A stretch of DNA of 64,000 nucleotides from an uncultured Lachnospiraceae bacterium (GCA_910584725.1 CAJUBE010000007.1:1-64000), one strand, 5' to 3'. Positions 9,106 to 18,059 are shown, counted from the stretch's first letter. Notes: generated from the letters alone by a model not told the origin. Numbers and translations: made by a program.

Positions 9106-9696
9106 CTATTCTGCAAAAATATGCTCATCAGTTAATACATTAGGATCAATTCCATTTTCTTTCACAGTTAGATACTCTATTAAAAACAGAATCTCAGGTA
9201 TATCTAACAAATTAAGTTTCCAATCAGTATGTTCATGCGTCAGATATAAATTCCTTGAAAATATCTCAAAATACGGTGTATTACAGGAAAACGCCTCTGG
9301 AAACTGATATCGTTCAATTTCTGTTATTCCCTTACTTCTTAACCTTGCGTTCAGCCTTTCTAACATATAACTCAAACCCACAGATACCGCAATCATATAT
9401 TTCCCAAAGAAACTGCTATCTTCAGGAATCTTTTTATTATAAATTACCGCGTTGGTTTCAATTATACTCGCAATGATAATACTCGCCACCTTATGTCTGT
9501 CCAAAGAGGAAACTGACGGTTTCATAAATCCCATCATTAACTCATACTTTTGCGCTAACGCTTCTGCATACCTCTCCCGTGCACTCTCATTACACAATAT
9601 GCCAGAGTCCTGTTCGCGAGCCTGTACTACCGCAATATCCAGTAAATTCCAAGATCTGCTCATAATTTTACCAATAACTTCATCCCCTGAGTTCAT
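9106..9696 (-). CDS. Unknown 196-aa protein upstream of RADAR
   Basis: No family recognised. Predicted largely helical, with no membrane segment; a mildly hydrophobic stretch KVASIIIASIIETNAVIY lies about residues 69-86. ATG 9696 has AAGGAG at good spacing and begins 4 bp after the preceding 88-aa gene, so the two are almost certainly co-translated. The block is separated from rdrA by about 250 bp holding the 8910-8940 hairpin. A RADAR accessory role or an independent small system are both possible. Confidence 0.7.
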   Translation of the reverse strand: MNSGDEVIGKIMSRSWNLLDIAVVQAREQDSGILCNESARERYAEALAQKYELMMGFMKPSVSSLDRHKVASIIIASIIETNAVIYNKKIPEDSSFFGKYMIAVSVGLSYMLERLNARLRSKGITEIERYQFPEAFSCNTPYFEIFSRNLYLTHEHTDWKLNLLDIPEILFLIEYLTVKENGIDPNVLTDEHIFAE

Positions 9697-9700
9697 CGTA

Positions 9701-9967
9701 TTACTCCTTAATAAAAACCTTAAATTCGCTCATATGATTCACATACTTAACTGGCATATTGTCGTCAAAATGATCGTCACCGCCATTTTTTCTTAAATAA
9801 AAATCCGTTCCTCTGACATAATGACCACACAAAGACATTGTGGACGCAACAGCAGCATGAAGTTCTTTTACTTTTTGATTGTTCACATAGTTTTTCACCG
9901 CAAAGGCCAATGCAATTACACATATAACAATTGCGTCAAAATTAATTACCCACAAAATTCCATCCAT
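9701..9967 (-). CDS. Small single-pass membrane protein (88 aa)
   Basis: Residues about 3-24 (ILWVINFDAIVICVIALAF) form one N-terminal transmembrane helix. The remainder is soluble and charged, with an HVGRG-free, Asp-rich patch GGDDHFDDN. The start at 9967 has GAGGTG upstream. It is tightly coupled to the following 196-aa gene. No family recognised. Small membrane proteins are often the effector or anchor in defence operons, but here that is inference. Confidence 0.65.
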   Translation of the reverse strand: MDGILWVINFDAIVICVIALAFAVKNYVNNQKVKELHAAVASTMSLCGHYVRGTDFYLRKNGGDDHFDDNMPVKYVNHMSEFKVFIKE

Positions 9968-10073
9968 ATTATCACCTCATACTATATGGTCATACTCTTT
10001 ACGTTTCCTCTCTAAGAGCACTGCATTTTACTAAATAGGAGATATTAACTAATTACATTTAGCAGCCAATCTT

Positions 10074-10553
10074 TCATTCAGCATATTGTATCACTCTTGG
10101 CTCCGCATCATATATTCTTTCCCCAAAAGCTAATAAATTTTCCGCTGCTGTTACAAATAGAATTATTCCTATATAAAATTTCATGAAAATCGGCTGATAA
10201 GCGACACTGACATTATAAAATACAATATAGGCAATGGCAATAATTAGGATAATACAAATTTCCATAACAATCTTAATCATGTGAATCAATGTAAAGTTTG
10301 CATAATTTCTCCTACTTTTTGTCGCTTTACACTGATCAATTAAATTTTTTAAAAAAAGACGCAGTAATATTAAAAAATTAATTGCAAATCCTATAATCGT
10401 CGGATTCCCAGAACTCAAATTATATATTGATAAAAGCAGATAACCAATAAATAGAGTTAAGTCCAATAAATTTAAAAACAAGTTTTCTTTGCCCTTTCTA
10501 TTATTTACTTTATACCCCAATATTTCCATAATATTGCATATACTCTCGCTCAT
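10074..10553 (-). CDS. Four-helix membrane protein, possible RADAR accessory
   Basis: A 159-aa protein with four hydrophobic segments, roughly residues 29-46, 52-70, 94-114 and 126-143, in two pairs separated by a basic loop (KNLIDQCKATKSRRNY). Some RADAR loci are known to carry a small membrane accessory (SLATT-type or Csx27-like). The two-pair layout is compatible with that but I see no diagnostic motif. It is the first gene of the same-strand block. AGGAG lies 15 bases before ATG 10553, slightly far. Confidence 0.6.
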   Translation of the reverse strand: MSESICNIMEILGYKVNNRKGKENLFLNLLDLTLFIGYLLLSIYNLSSGNPTIIGFAINFLILLRLFLKNLIDQCKATKSRRNYANFTLIHMIKIVMEICIILIIAIAYIVFYNVSVAYQPIFMKFYIGIILFVTAAENLLAFGERIYDAEPRVIQYAE

Positions 10554-10576
10554 AATTAAACGATTTATCTCCTGTA

Positions 10577-10606
10577 TTATTATTCAGGCCATATTATATT
10601 TGTCAA
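10577..10606 (-). promoter_or_regulatory. Possible promoter of the RADAR-associated block
   Basis: Minus strand TTGACA (10606-10601), 18 bases, TAATAA (10582-10577). The hexamers are good, but transcription would start very close to the ribosome site of the 159-aa gene, leaving almost no leader. Just upstream are tandem ACTATATCAA copies (about 10617-10638). Confidence 0.35.
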
Positions 10607-10667
10607 TCAAATTCAACACTATATCAAGACTATATCAAAACAAAAAGTAGTCATGTCGGATTTCGCG

Positions 10668-10740
10668 TGTTATTTAATTAATTTTTTATAATTATTTTAT
10701 ACTTCTTTTAGACGCGCATGTTATTTATTCATTTTTTATA
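10668..10740. repeat. AT-rich direct repeats upstream of the block
   Basis: TGTTATTTAATTAATTTTTTATA (split as TGTTATTTAATTAA / TTTTTTATA) at 10668-10690 recurs with one deletion and one substitution at 10719-10740, 51 bp on. Each is preceded by a GCGCG/CGCG-like triplet run. This gene-free 278-bp stretch separates the AT-rich RADAR block from the GC-rich protease gene and may mark the island boundary. Confidence 0.45.
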
Positions 10741-10831
10741 AAATCCTATTATATATTACACAACAAACAAAATAGCTTTTACAATACGTATTATAACAAA
10801 TATTCTAATCGGCATAAAGAATTTTTCCATT

Positions 10832-12625
10832 CTACCCCGGCAGACTCCCCTCCACACACACCGCCCCATACCCCACCCTCTCATCCGGATACTCCGCCAC
10901 CCCTCTGATCGGCTTCGCCCCCTTTCTCAGATACGCCTTCACCTTCTCCCCATACAGATAAGGGTCGTTACCCATCACGATCCCCCACTGCATCAGCACC
11001 GCGGCGGCCCCGGTCACAAAGGGCGCGGCAAACGAGGTGCCCGTAACAGGCACATATCCGCCATACCTGTCGGGAGCCAGAACGCCCACCCCCGGCGCCA
11101 CCAGATCCGGCTTCACAAACGCATCCGAGGTGCGGCCGTTCACCTGATCCTGATAGAGATATCCCCTGCCCGAAAAATCCGCGTAAGACTCATATACCGG
11201 GTCATATGCCCCCACCGTCACCACCTTGACCGCTGTGGAGGGAATCGTGAGCGTTACATCCGGCGTGGTTCTGACAAAGCGGGTATCCGCGCTGCGAACG
11301 GCCTCCGAGGGAAGATAGAAGGTATAGTTCCCGGTGATAATCCGCAGCGGCTGGAGCGTAAACGTCCACACACCCTGGTCCAGATATCGGCTGCCCTCCG
11401 CAGGCAGGAAATCAAAATAAAGCTCCTGGGCCGTCATATAAGGAGCCGGTTCCCCGTTATAGAACAGAATCTCCGTCTGCTGCAGGCGATAGGTCTGTTT
11501 ACCGGGCCGGTCAGTATCTGCCTGAAAGCGCTCACCGGAGGGCGACATCACTGTCACTAAATAGCGGTCGGCATACTCCTTCCACAACTGCACATTTAGC
11601 CCTCTTTCGTATGTTCCCACGGTCATTTCCACTCTTCTGCCCCCTCCGGTGACATCCGCGTCTATTGAATTGACCAAATTAGTCGATATCGAATTACCTG
11701 TTTCCTGCTGTCGCATACTTCCGCCCACATGTCCTCCGGATGCCCCTTCATTTCCACTGCCCACACAGACGACATTCCTCCCGATTTCGGAAACATTATC
11801 TATAAACCGCTCCAGAAGCGACGTTCCGTTATGCGCGCCGTAAGTATTGCCGAAGCTTAAATTGACGGCTACCGGCATAGCCAGCTCCACCGCCTTATTG
11901 ACCACATAGGTTAATGCCCGCATCAGCTCTGTTGTTCTGGGAAAGGAGTCTGCTCTTGGCGAGCCGAGCCGCACAATGATGAGTTCGCTCTCCCTGGCGA
12001 CACCCGCGTAAGCCAGACCGCCTTCCCCGCCGTTTCCCGCGGCAATCCCCGCCACCGCAGTCCCGTGCCCACTGGTATCAATGCTTGGCACAAGCTGCTC
12101 TGCCTCCTGTCTGCTGCCTGTCCCGAGCGCTTCGTTAATCTGCTGCGCGTCAAATTCCCGCCCCAGCACCTGATCCCACAGATACCGGATTCTGGTGGTG
12201 CCGTCCGCATTTCGGAAATCCCGGTTATAATAGCTGATTCCGGAATCAATCACCGCCACCAGAACGCCTTTACCCGTAAGCGTCTCGAATATCTGACTTC
12301 CCGGTGCAAAACAGGAGGCCGTATTTCCCGAAAGATCAGCGAAAAAAAGCCGTTTCGGTTTCTCCACATACTCAATCTGCTCCACCTCAGTCAACCGTCC
12401 CATTTCTGATTCCGGCACGGTGAGGATGGCGTACCCCGCAATCAATTCCTCCACCGCGATCCCCCACTCCGCCAATGCCTGCAGGGAGCCATGGTATTTT
12501 ACAATCACCTCCCATGTCTTCTCCTGCACATCGTAACCCACATTCAATTCTAAAGAGCGTTCCCTCTCCACAAGCCCTGTGTCAAGCGCCAGATTTAACA
12601 GGTTTTCATTTTTTTGAGAATCCAT
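10832..12625 (-). CDS. S8 (subtilisin-family) serine protease
   Basis: A 597-aa subtilase with an intact catalytic triad: Asp in VLVAVIDSGI (about D127), His in DTSGHGTAVAGIAAG (about H187) and Ser in GTSFAAPFVTGAA (about S531). The oxyanion Asn is probably in VNLSFGN. Residues 30-95 look like a prodomain. A long insertion of about 150 residues lies before the Ser motif, as in clostridial Csp-type S8 proteases. No signal peptide is evident. ATG 12625 follows GGAG by 5 bases (a GTG directly before it is also possible). It is monocistronic and divergent from the AraC gene, and it forms the GC-rich edge of the left island. Confidence 0.9.
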   Translation of the reverse strand: MDSQKNENLLNLALDTGLVERERSLELNVGYDVQEKTWEVIVKYHGSLQALAEWGIAVEELIAGYAILTVPESEMGRLTEVEQIEYVEKPKRLFFADLSGNTASCFAPGSQIFETLTGKGVLVAVIDSGISYYNRDFRNADGTTRIRYLWDQVLGREFDAQQINEALGTGSRQEAEQLVPSIDTSGHGTAVAGIAAGNGGEGGLAYAGVARESELIIVRLGSPRADSFPRTTELMRALTYVVNKAVELAMPVAVNLSFGNTYGAHNGTSLLERFIDNVSEIGRNVVCVGSGNEGASGGHVGGSMRQQETGNSISTNLVNSIDADVTGGGRRVEMTVGTYERGLNVQLWKEYADRYLVTVMSPSGERFQADTDRPGKQTYRLQQTEILFYNGEPAPYMTAQELYFDFLPAEGSRYLDQGVWTFTLQPLRIITGNYTFYLPSEAVRSADTRFVRTTPDVTLTIPSTAVKVVTVGAYDPVYESYADFSGRGYLYQDQVNGRTSDAFVKPDLVAPGVGVLAPDRYGGYVPVTGTSFAAPFVTGAAAVLMQWGIVMGNDPYLYGEKVKAYLRKGAKPIRGVAEYPDERVGYGAVCVEGSLPG

Positions 12626-12802
12626 CACTGCTCCGCAAAATAGTTTTATTATTTATAATATAATCACTTCAAATGTTTGACTCTGTTTTATATACATGCT
12701 AATATATTTTTATAGTATACATCCATAGCGGGCGCATAAAGCCGTCGTCCAAAAGGCGGTGCGCAAAAATTTCGCCGCTCATTCCACAAAAGAGGAGAAC
12801 CT

Positions 12803-13801
12803 ATGAATACCGCACAAACGACCATACCCGAAACATCGGAAAATACCAAAGCCGAAGATCAGGATACCATAGAAACCTACGATAACCTCTATTCCAAAAA
12901 AGATTATGGCACACTGGACTATCCGGTCAACGCCCGCTATCTTGATCTGCACAAATCCTACCTGAACTGGATCCGCTGGCACTGGCATGAGGAAATGGAA
13001 ATCCTGATTGTCGACCAGGGCGTGGCGGAAGTTTCCACCGACGACGACTCTTACCTGATCCGGCCGGGACAGGGACTAATCATAAACCAGAATGTCATGC
13101 ACTGTATTCACGCACAGGACAAGAAACAGTGCACCTTTCATTCTCTTGTCTTCCATCCCGACTACATCTTCGGGCACAAAAGCAACTATCTGCAGGCACA
13201 GTATCTGTTGCCAGTGCAGAATTACCAGCTTTTTAAGGTCTTTTTCCTGGATGAAAGCGCGCCCTGGCATGAGCATATGCTGCAGACATTGATGGAAGTA
13301 ATTGAAGTAAATATGACCCAAAATTTCGGCTATGAAATTTCCACCAAGGGGTATCTCTGTCATTTCTGGGCCGAGCTGCTGCGCCAGCTCCCGCAGACGG
13401 AAACCGCCTCTCCTTCTCGGATATCACAGGATGAACAGCGCGTCAAAGAAGCGATGCTTTATATCAGAACCCATCACGCGGAACCTCTGACTTTACAGGA
13501 AATTGCCGACAGCATCCATGTCAGCAAAAGTGAATGCTGCCGCTGTTTTTCGCGTACCCTTCAGATGAGCCCCTTTGAATATTTGATGAAATACCGCATC
13601 TACGAGTCCACCAAAAAGCTGATGGATGACGAGCAGGATTTTGGCTCCATTGCGGATCTCGCTCTCTCCGTCGGTTTCAACAATACCAGCTATTACAATA
13701 AGCTCTTTAAGAAGTTTCTCGGCTGTACGCCCACATACTATCGGACGCACAAGGTGCTCCATCAGGAACCGGAGCGCGGCACGTTATCCTATTTCCTGTA
13801 A
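12803..13801 (+). CDS. AraC-family regulator with cupin sensor domain
   Basis: A 332-aa protein. Residues about 45-140 form a cupin sensor (WHWHEEMEILIV, then YLIRPGQGLIINQNVMHCI). The C-terminal 100 residues form the paired AraC HTH: LTLQEIADSIHVSKSECCRCF and DFGSIADLALSVGFNNTSYYNKLFKKFLGCTPTYYR. Such proteins usually bind a sugar or similar ligand and activate nearby genes. No sugar-use operon is adjacent, so the target is unknown. GAGGAG precedes ATG 12803. Confidence 0.9.
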   Translation: MNTAQTTIPETSENTKAEDQDTIETYDNLYSKKDYGTLDYPVNARYLDLHKSYLNWIRWHWHEEMEILIVDQGVAEVSTDDDSYLIRPGQGLIINQNVMHCIHAQDKKQCTFHSLVFHPDYIFGHKSNYLQAQYLLPVQNYQLFKVFFLDESAPWHEHMLQTLMEVIEVNMTQNFGYEISTKGYLCHFWAELLRQLPQTETASPSRISQDEQRVKEAMLYIRTHHAEPLTLQEIADSIHVSKSECCRCFSRTLQMSPFEYLMKYRIYESTKKLMDDEQDFGSIADLALSVGFNNTSYYNKLFKKFLGCTPTYYRTHKVLHQEPERGTLSYFL

Positions 13802-13856
13802 AAAGGCAATTTTTATTATACACATGTAAAATATAATTATTTTATGTAATATATAC

Positions 13857-13885
13857 TTGACATTTGTTTTTTAAAGTGCTATTCT
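13857..13885 (+). promoter_or_regulatory. Sigma-A promoter for the XRE-membrane-protein pair
   Basis: TTGACA (13857-13862), 17-base spacer, TATTCT (13880-13885). It lies 68 bp before the XRE gene at 13953 and could drive the three following plus-strand genes. Confidence 0.6.
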
Positions 13886-13952
13886 GCTTACCAGAGACGG
13901 GCAGAAAATTTTGACTGCCAAAACGCAAAAGAAGGGAGTCTGACAGATTTTT

Positions 13953-14156
13953 ATGAAGAATCTGAAACTGAAGCTGGCGCGCATGGAAAAGGATCTTTCC
14001 CAAACAGAACTGGCAAAACGGGTCGGGGTCACCAGACAGACCATCGGCATGGTGGAATCCGGCGACTATAACCCCACCTTAAACCTATGTATTCAGATCT
14101 GCCGGGAACTCGGCAAAACCCTGGATGATTTATTTTGGGAAGACGATACCGCGTAA
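13953..14156 (+). CDS. Short XRE-family regulator (67 aa)
   Basis: The whole protein is one Cro/CI-type HTH: ARMEKDLSQTELAKRV, then VTRQTIGMVESGDYNP, ending FWEDD. This compact class is typically encoded with a DUF-type membrane protein, as here (14212-14688), and represses its own operon. GGGAG lies about 14 bases before the ATG, rather far. The next gene starts 55 bp on. Confidence 0.88.
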   Translation: MKNLKLKLARMEKDLSQTELAKRVGVTRQTIGMVESGDYNPTLNLCIQICRELGKTLDDLFWEDDTA

Positions 14157-14211
14157 AACTTTGCAGAACATTATTTTTGCGTTGACTACTTTGAAATGGA
14201 GGCAGATGAAA

Positions 14212-14688
14212 ATGAAATGGTTTAAGAAAAGCAGTTTAGATGAAATGCAGGAATTGCGCCTTTTAAAGATTGAGAGCCGGGGCTTTTGGATCGGCTTTAT
14301 CGGTCTCTTTCTTGTCATCGCTGCGCAGATTGTTATATATGGATCTGAAAGTACGAGGGAAATGTATGCCGGTGAATTTATCGTATTCCTCTGCATGGGC
14401 ATTTACCTGATTGCCGGATGTCTTCGCAACGGCATCTGGGACAGACACCTTCTGGCGACTCCGGCAGTCAATATCAGCTTAAGTCTGCTTGCCGCCGCGG
14501 TGACAGGTCTTTTTAACGCCATTGTCTCCTACCGCAATTACCATAACGCCACCACTGCATTTGTCGTCTTTATCGTGTACTTCCTCATGCTCAGCGCAGT
14601 GATTTCTGTCACACTGACCGTCTGTTCCGCCCTCTATCGCCGCAGGAGAAAGCGCCTTGAAGAAGAAAAAGATGACGAAGCGGACTGA
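14212..14688 (+). CDS. Membrane protein paired with XRE regulator (DUF6773-like)
   Basis: A 158-aa protein with four transmembrane helices at about residues 22-42, 54-70, 82-102 and 112-135. The N-terminus is charged (KKSSLDEMQELRLLKIESRGFW) and the C-terminus is strongly charged (RRRRKRLEEEKDDEAD). GGAGG (14198-14202) is 9 bases from ATG 14212, better spaced than an ATG 6 bases earlier. Such XRE plus membrane-protein pairs are frequent in Firmicutes; their role is poorly known. The DUF name is from memory. Confidence 0.75.
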   Translation: MKWFKKSSLDEMQELRLLKIESRGFWIGFIGLFLVIAAQIVIYGSESTREMYAGEFIVFLCMGIYLIAGCLRNGIWDRHLLATPAVNISLSLLAAAVTGLFNAIVSYRNYHNATTAFVVFIVYFLMLSAVISVTLTVCSALYRRRRKRLEEEKDDEAD

Positions 14689-14779
14689 CGCGGCCAGACA
14701 TCGCCGAATGGACAGGTGCACCCTGTCAAATCGGAGCCAATACACGAAACAAAATTAAAGAAGATAAAGGAGAAAATCA

Positions 14780-15706
14780 ATGAACACAAAAGCTTACAAA
14801 AAGGACTTTTCAAGCATCGGCGCCCGTATGCTCATCGGCACGGCGGTCATACTTCTTGTGCAGATCGGCTCACAGACGTTTGCGCTCACACTTTTTCCGC
14901 AATGGCAGAATAATTTCAACATCCTTCTGGCCGTGACCATGGTGCCCCTCTATGTTCTGGGCTTTCCGATCGCCTTTGCGCTGATGCGTAATAAAGAGAC
15001 CCCCGTCATTGAAAAGCATTCCATGAAACCCGGGCAGCTGGCAGTCGCTTTCCTGATGACCTACGGCCTTATGGTTGCGGGCAATCTGATCGGCCTCGGC
15101 CTCACTGCGGGCATCGGCCTGCTCAAAGGATCCCCCGTGCAAAATGCGCTCCTCAATATAATAACCGGCGGTTCGCTCTGGCTTACCTCCATCTTCACGG
15201 TGCTGTGCGCCCCGGTTTTTGAGGAGATTCTGTTTCGCAAGCTGATCTGCGATAAAGTTATTAAATATGGGGAAGGCTGCGCAGTCATCCTTTCCGGGCT
15301 AATTTTCGGACTGTTCCACATGAACTTTAACCAGTTCTTTTACGCCTTTTTCCTCGGCTGCTTTTTCGCCTTTATCTATGTAAAGACCGGCCGCCTCAAA
15401 TATACGATTCTGCTGCATATGTTGATAAACTTCTTTGGAAGCGTTCTGGGCGGCATCATCCTGACGCTGGATCCGGCAAGCCCCTACACCGCCGCTATAT
15501 CCACCGTTTACTCGCTGTGCGTGTTCGCCATGGTCATCGCGGGCATCATTCTGCTTATTGTGAAGCGCCGTACTTTTGCATTAAAACCGGGCGAAATTGT
15601 CATAGAAAAAGGGCAGCGTTTCAAAACTGTCATTTTAAATGCGGGAATGCTCCTGTTTTGTCTCATCCTGCTGGCAATCATGCTTGTACAGGCGTTCCTG
15701 GCCTGA
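14780..15706 (+). CDS. CPBP-family intramembrane metalloprotease
   Basis: A 308-aa polytopic membrane protein with about eight helices. The CPBP (CAAX protease/bacteriocin-processing) motifs are present: EE-x3-R at FEEILFR (E148, E149, R153), then FGLFHMN (H180) and HMLINFFG in a later helix. These residues form the metal site of an intramembrane endoprotease. Bacterial members act in bacteriocin self-immunity or signalling; the substrate here is unknown. AAAGGAG precedes ATG 14780. Its last 29 bp overlap the convergent gene at 15678. Confidence 0.9.
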   Translation: MNTKAYKKDFSSIGARMLIGTAVILLVQIGSQTFALTLFPQWQNNFNILLAVTMVPLYVLGFPIAFALMRNKETPVIEKHSMKPGQLAVAFLMTYGLMVAGNLIGLGLTAGIGLLKGSPVQNALLNIITGGSLWLTSIFTVLCAPVFEEILFRKLICDKVIKYGEGCAVILSGLIFGLFHMNFNQFFYAFFLGCFFAFIYVKTGRLKYTILLHMLINFFGSVLGGIILTLDPASPYTAAISTVYSLCVFAMVIAGIILLIVKRRTFALKPGEIVIEKGQRFKTVILNAGMLLFCLILLAIMLVQAFLA

Positions 15707-16478
15707 CCGGTAATTGCTTCGGAGATATCATGATTTTCTCCCGCCCGGTGACAAAAAAACAGGCGCCGCCGTAAGCTCCCGCCTCATACAATTTACTGAT
15801 AATTTCAAGCATCCGTCGGTTGAGCCTGTGATACAAAACGGGCTGCTCCCAGCGGATGCCCTGCAGATACCCACGCTGCCTGCTGTTGAGGCAGCTCATT
15901 TTTTCCTCTGCGGCAGCCTGCGCTCCATCCGGCCTGCTCTGCCTGATTTTTTCCTGGTTTTGACTATATTGGTCATTAAAAGTTTTCCCGAAGGGGCAGG
16001 ATACATAACTGTAGATTTCCCCATACTTTTCGCACTTTCTATGCAACAGTTCTGTCAGTTTTCCATCCCGTTTCGGATCATAGACGGATTCCTTCCACAG
16101 AATTTCCTGGTTTTTCGCCGCTTTTTCCCGCTGCGACATGATTGTCAAATCCGCCCTGTCTGTCATATTGTTTTGACTATTTAGGTCAATCGTGATTTTT
16201 CGAAAGCTTCGCCTGCCGTAAGCGTCCTGCTCCTGCACAAACTGTTCCTGCGCCGCCAACAGCTTCCCCGAGGGCACCTCCTTCAAGAGCACACAGCTCT
16301 CATACAAATATTCCATCATAATCCGCTGCACCTTCGCCCGGGGCGCCGGGTAGTCCAGCCGCTCCACAATCTGATCCAGCGTACAGCCGATATCGGTCAA
16401 ATGCCTGACCGCGCCGCCACAGGCGGCTTCCGTGACGAAATTTGACAACGCGCTCTGAAAGTAATTAGTCTCGTCCAT
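15678..16478 (-). CDS. Unknown 266-aa protein
   Basis: Not recognised. ATG 16478 follows AGGAGGGCGGCAT, a strong site; an upstream in-frame start is not supported. The N-terminal part (FVTEAACGGAVRHLTDIGCTLDQIVERLDYPAPRAKV in two pieces) looks like a small helical HTH-like domain. The centre is charged and low in conservation signals, and residues near 155-165 contain a CPFGK sequence. It carries two copies of the dispersed TTGACY-N5-RGTCAA motif (15960 and 16173). It ends convergently, overlapping the CPBP gene by 29 bp. Confidence 0.7.
   Translation of the reverse strand: MDETNYFQSALSNFVTEAACGGAVRHLTDIGCTLDQIVERLDYPAPRAKVQRIMMEYLYESCVLLKEVPSGKLLAAQEQFVQEQDAYGRRSFRKITIDLNSQNNMTDRADLTIMSQREKAAKNQEILWKESVYDPKRDGKLTELLHRKCEKYGEIYSYVSCPFGKTFNDQYSQNQEKIRQSRPDGAQAAAEEKMSCLNSRQRGYLQGIRWEQPVLYHRLNRRMLEIISKLYEAGAYGGACFFVTGREKIMISPKQLPVRPGTPVQA
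15960..15976. repeat. TTGACY-N5-RGTCAA motif, copy 1
   Basis: TTGACTATATTGGTCAT, inside the unknown 266-aa gene. One mismatch at the last base to the family consensus. Confidence 0.55.
16173..16189. repeat. TTGACY-N5-RGTCAA motif, copy 2
   Basis: TTGACTATTTAGGTCAA, 197 bp from copy 1 in the same gene. Both arms match the consensus. Confidence 0.6.
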
Positions 16479-16612
16479 ATGCCGCCCTCCTACGTTACAC
16501 GCTTTTGACCTTAAAACCTCTTCGTCTGCTTCTTCACACAGCCGCAAAAGCTGTCCGTCACCTTTTTACGCTATTGCGGCAATCATCTGCTTTCCGCAGG
16601 GCCGCGCATCAG

Positions 16613-17245
16613 TCATATGTTCTTCTTGCATATATCCGCGAGACAGCACTTGTTGCAAAAAGGCTTCGTCCGCGCCGTACACACCTCTCTGCCGTGCAGG
16701 ACAAACCGATGGCACAGATCGTTTCCCTCCTCGGGCGGCACGATCTTCCACAGCGCCATCTCCACCTTCTTCGGCTCTTTGATCCCGTCCACCAGACCGA
16801 TGCGGTTGCACAGCCGGATACAGTGGGTGTCCGTGACAATTGCCGGCTTGTCGAACACATCCCCCATAATCAGATTGGCGCTCTTTCTGCCCACGCCGGG
16901 CAGCGAAAGCAGCGCGTCAAAATCATCCGGCACCTGCCCGCCGTACTCCTCTTTCAACTGTTTCATGCAGGCGCTGATATCCCGCGCCTTGCTGTTCCCG
17001 AGACCACAGGGATGCACGATCGCCTCGATCTCTTCCACCGGGGCTGCCGCCAGCGCGTCCACATCCGGGAATTTCTCATACAGCTTCTCCACCACCACAT
17101 TGACTCTGGCGTCCGTACACTGGGCGGCAAGCCGCACGCTGACCAGCAGTTTCCACGCCTCGTTGTATTCCAGAGAGCAGCCCGCATCGGGGTATTCCTG
17201 CTTCAGTCTCTCAATCACCGCAAGAGCCAGTTCTTTCTTTCTCAT
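16613..17245 (-). CDS. nth: Endonuclease III (DNA glycosylase/AP lyase)
   Basis: A 210-aa protein with the family's full architecture. The helix-hairpin-helix is LLSLPGVGRKSANLIMG; the catalytic Lys is in that helix (GRKSAN) and the catalytic Asp is in IVTDTHCIRLCNRIG. A C-terminal four-Cys Fe-S loop is spaced C-x7-C-x2-C-x5-C. It excises oxidised pyrimidines in base excision repair. GGAG precedes ATG 17245. The gene stands 91 bp downstream of pncA on the same strand. Confidence 0.96.
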   Translation of the reverse strand: MRKKELALAVIERLKQEYPDAGCSLEYNEAWKLLVSVRLAAQCTDARVNVVVEKLYEKFPDVDALAAAPVEEIEAIVHPCGLGNSKARDISACMKQLKEEYGGQVPDDFDALLSLPGVGRKSANLIMGDVFDKPAIVTDTHCIRLCNRIGLVDGIKEPKKVEMALWKIVPPEEGNDLCHRFVLHGREVCTARTKPFCNKCCLADICKKNI

Positions 17246-17336
17246 GCTCCGTCAATCTCCTCTTTTGTCGTTTCCCGCTCTCTTCTTACAAAAAGATGAG
17301 GGAATTATTTCCATTACATCACAAAACATGAGGGAA

Positions 17337-17864
17337 TCACTCTCCGCCCACAACCTCCACCTGACACATCTTCATCGCCTCCAGCGCATTCTTATGGCTC
17401 TCCGGCGTCACCCCGGCGCAGCAGTCGGCATTGACCCGCACAGTCACTTCCGGCAGAAACGCCTTGATGACAAGCGCGTTGGAGATCACACAGATGTCTG
17501 TGCATAGCCCGATCAGCGTAACGCTCTCCAGATCAGACATACTCTTCAGATATTCCGCCAGCTCCACGGAGCCGAAAGTCAGCTTGTCAAAGACCCTTGT
17601 TTCCCCGGCGCACGCCTGACTCACCTGCGTCCGGATCTGCCACCCCTCCGTATCTTTGATACAGTGAGGCACAGGAAGCCGCTTTCCCTCCTGCGTGCCC
17701 AGATACCCCTCGAAGTGGGTGTCCCTCGTGCAGACCACCTCGCCGTCAAAATCCCTGATCTGCGCCGCCACCTTGTCAACGATCGCCTCCGCTTCCTTCG
17801 TGCCGAGTGCGCCGTCGATAAAATCATTCTGCATGTCAATTACCGCCAAAACATGTTTTGCCAT
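17337..17864 (-). CDS. pncA: Nicotinamidase / isochorismatase-family hydrolase
   Basis: A 175-aa protein. The Asp-Lys-Cys triad is visible: Asp in AVIDMQNDFIDG near the N-terminus, Lys in FDKLTFGS, and Cys in LIGLCTDICV, with a cis-peptide-type region before it. Metal-binding Asp/His are expected in the CTRDTHFEGY segment. The likely reaction is nicotinamide to nicotinate in NAD salvage. The ATG at 17864 is chosen because GGTGGGAG lies at proper spacing before it. Other isochorismatase-family substrates remain possible. Confidence 0.88.
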   Translation of the reverse strand: MAKHVLAVIDMQNDFIDGALGTKEAEAIVDKVAAQIRDFDGEVVCTRDTHFEGYLGTQEGKRLPVPHCIKDTEGWQIRTQVSQACAGETRVFDKLTFGSVELAEYLKSMSDLESVTLIGLCTDICVISNALVIKAFLPEVTVRVNADCCAGVTPESHKNALEAMKMCQVEVVGGE

Positions 17865-18059
17865 ACCGTATTCTCCCACCTTTCCTATTTTCCCTTCTTA
17901 TTTGCTCTTCCACCTTATCATCCACACCGCCGCCAGACTCACCACAATATAGCCGATGATCGCCACCACGGAGGATTCTATGCCAAACTCGCCGCCTCTC
18001 CCCCTTCCCTCTAACGAAACATATCTCCGGAAATTTTCAACCGCTCCCGGCCCTTTTCC

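Noticed and set aside
10832..12625. S8 protein as a catalytically dead CspC-like pseudoprotease
   Set aside because: Asp, His and Ser motifs are all intact.
17898..17969. Tiny minus-strand frame encoding one hydrophobic helix (VVAIIGYIVVSLAAVWMIRW)
   Set aside because: Only 23 codons from a GTG with no convincing ribosome site. It may be the end of a lost membrane protein between pncA and the HAD gene, but that cannot be supported.
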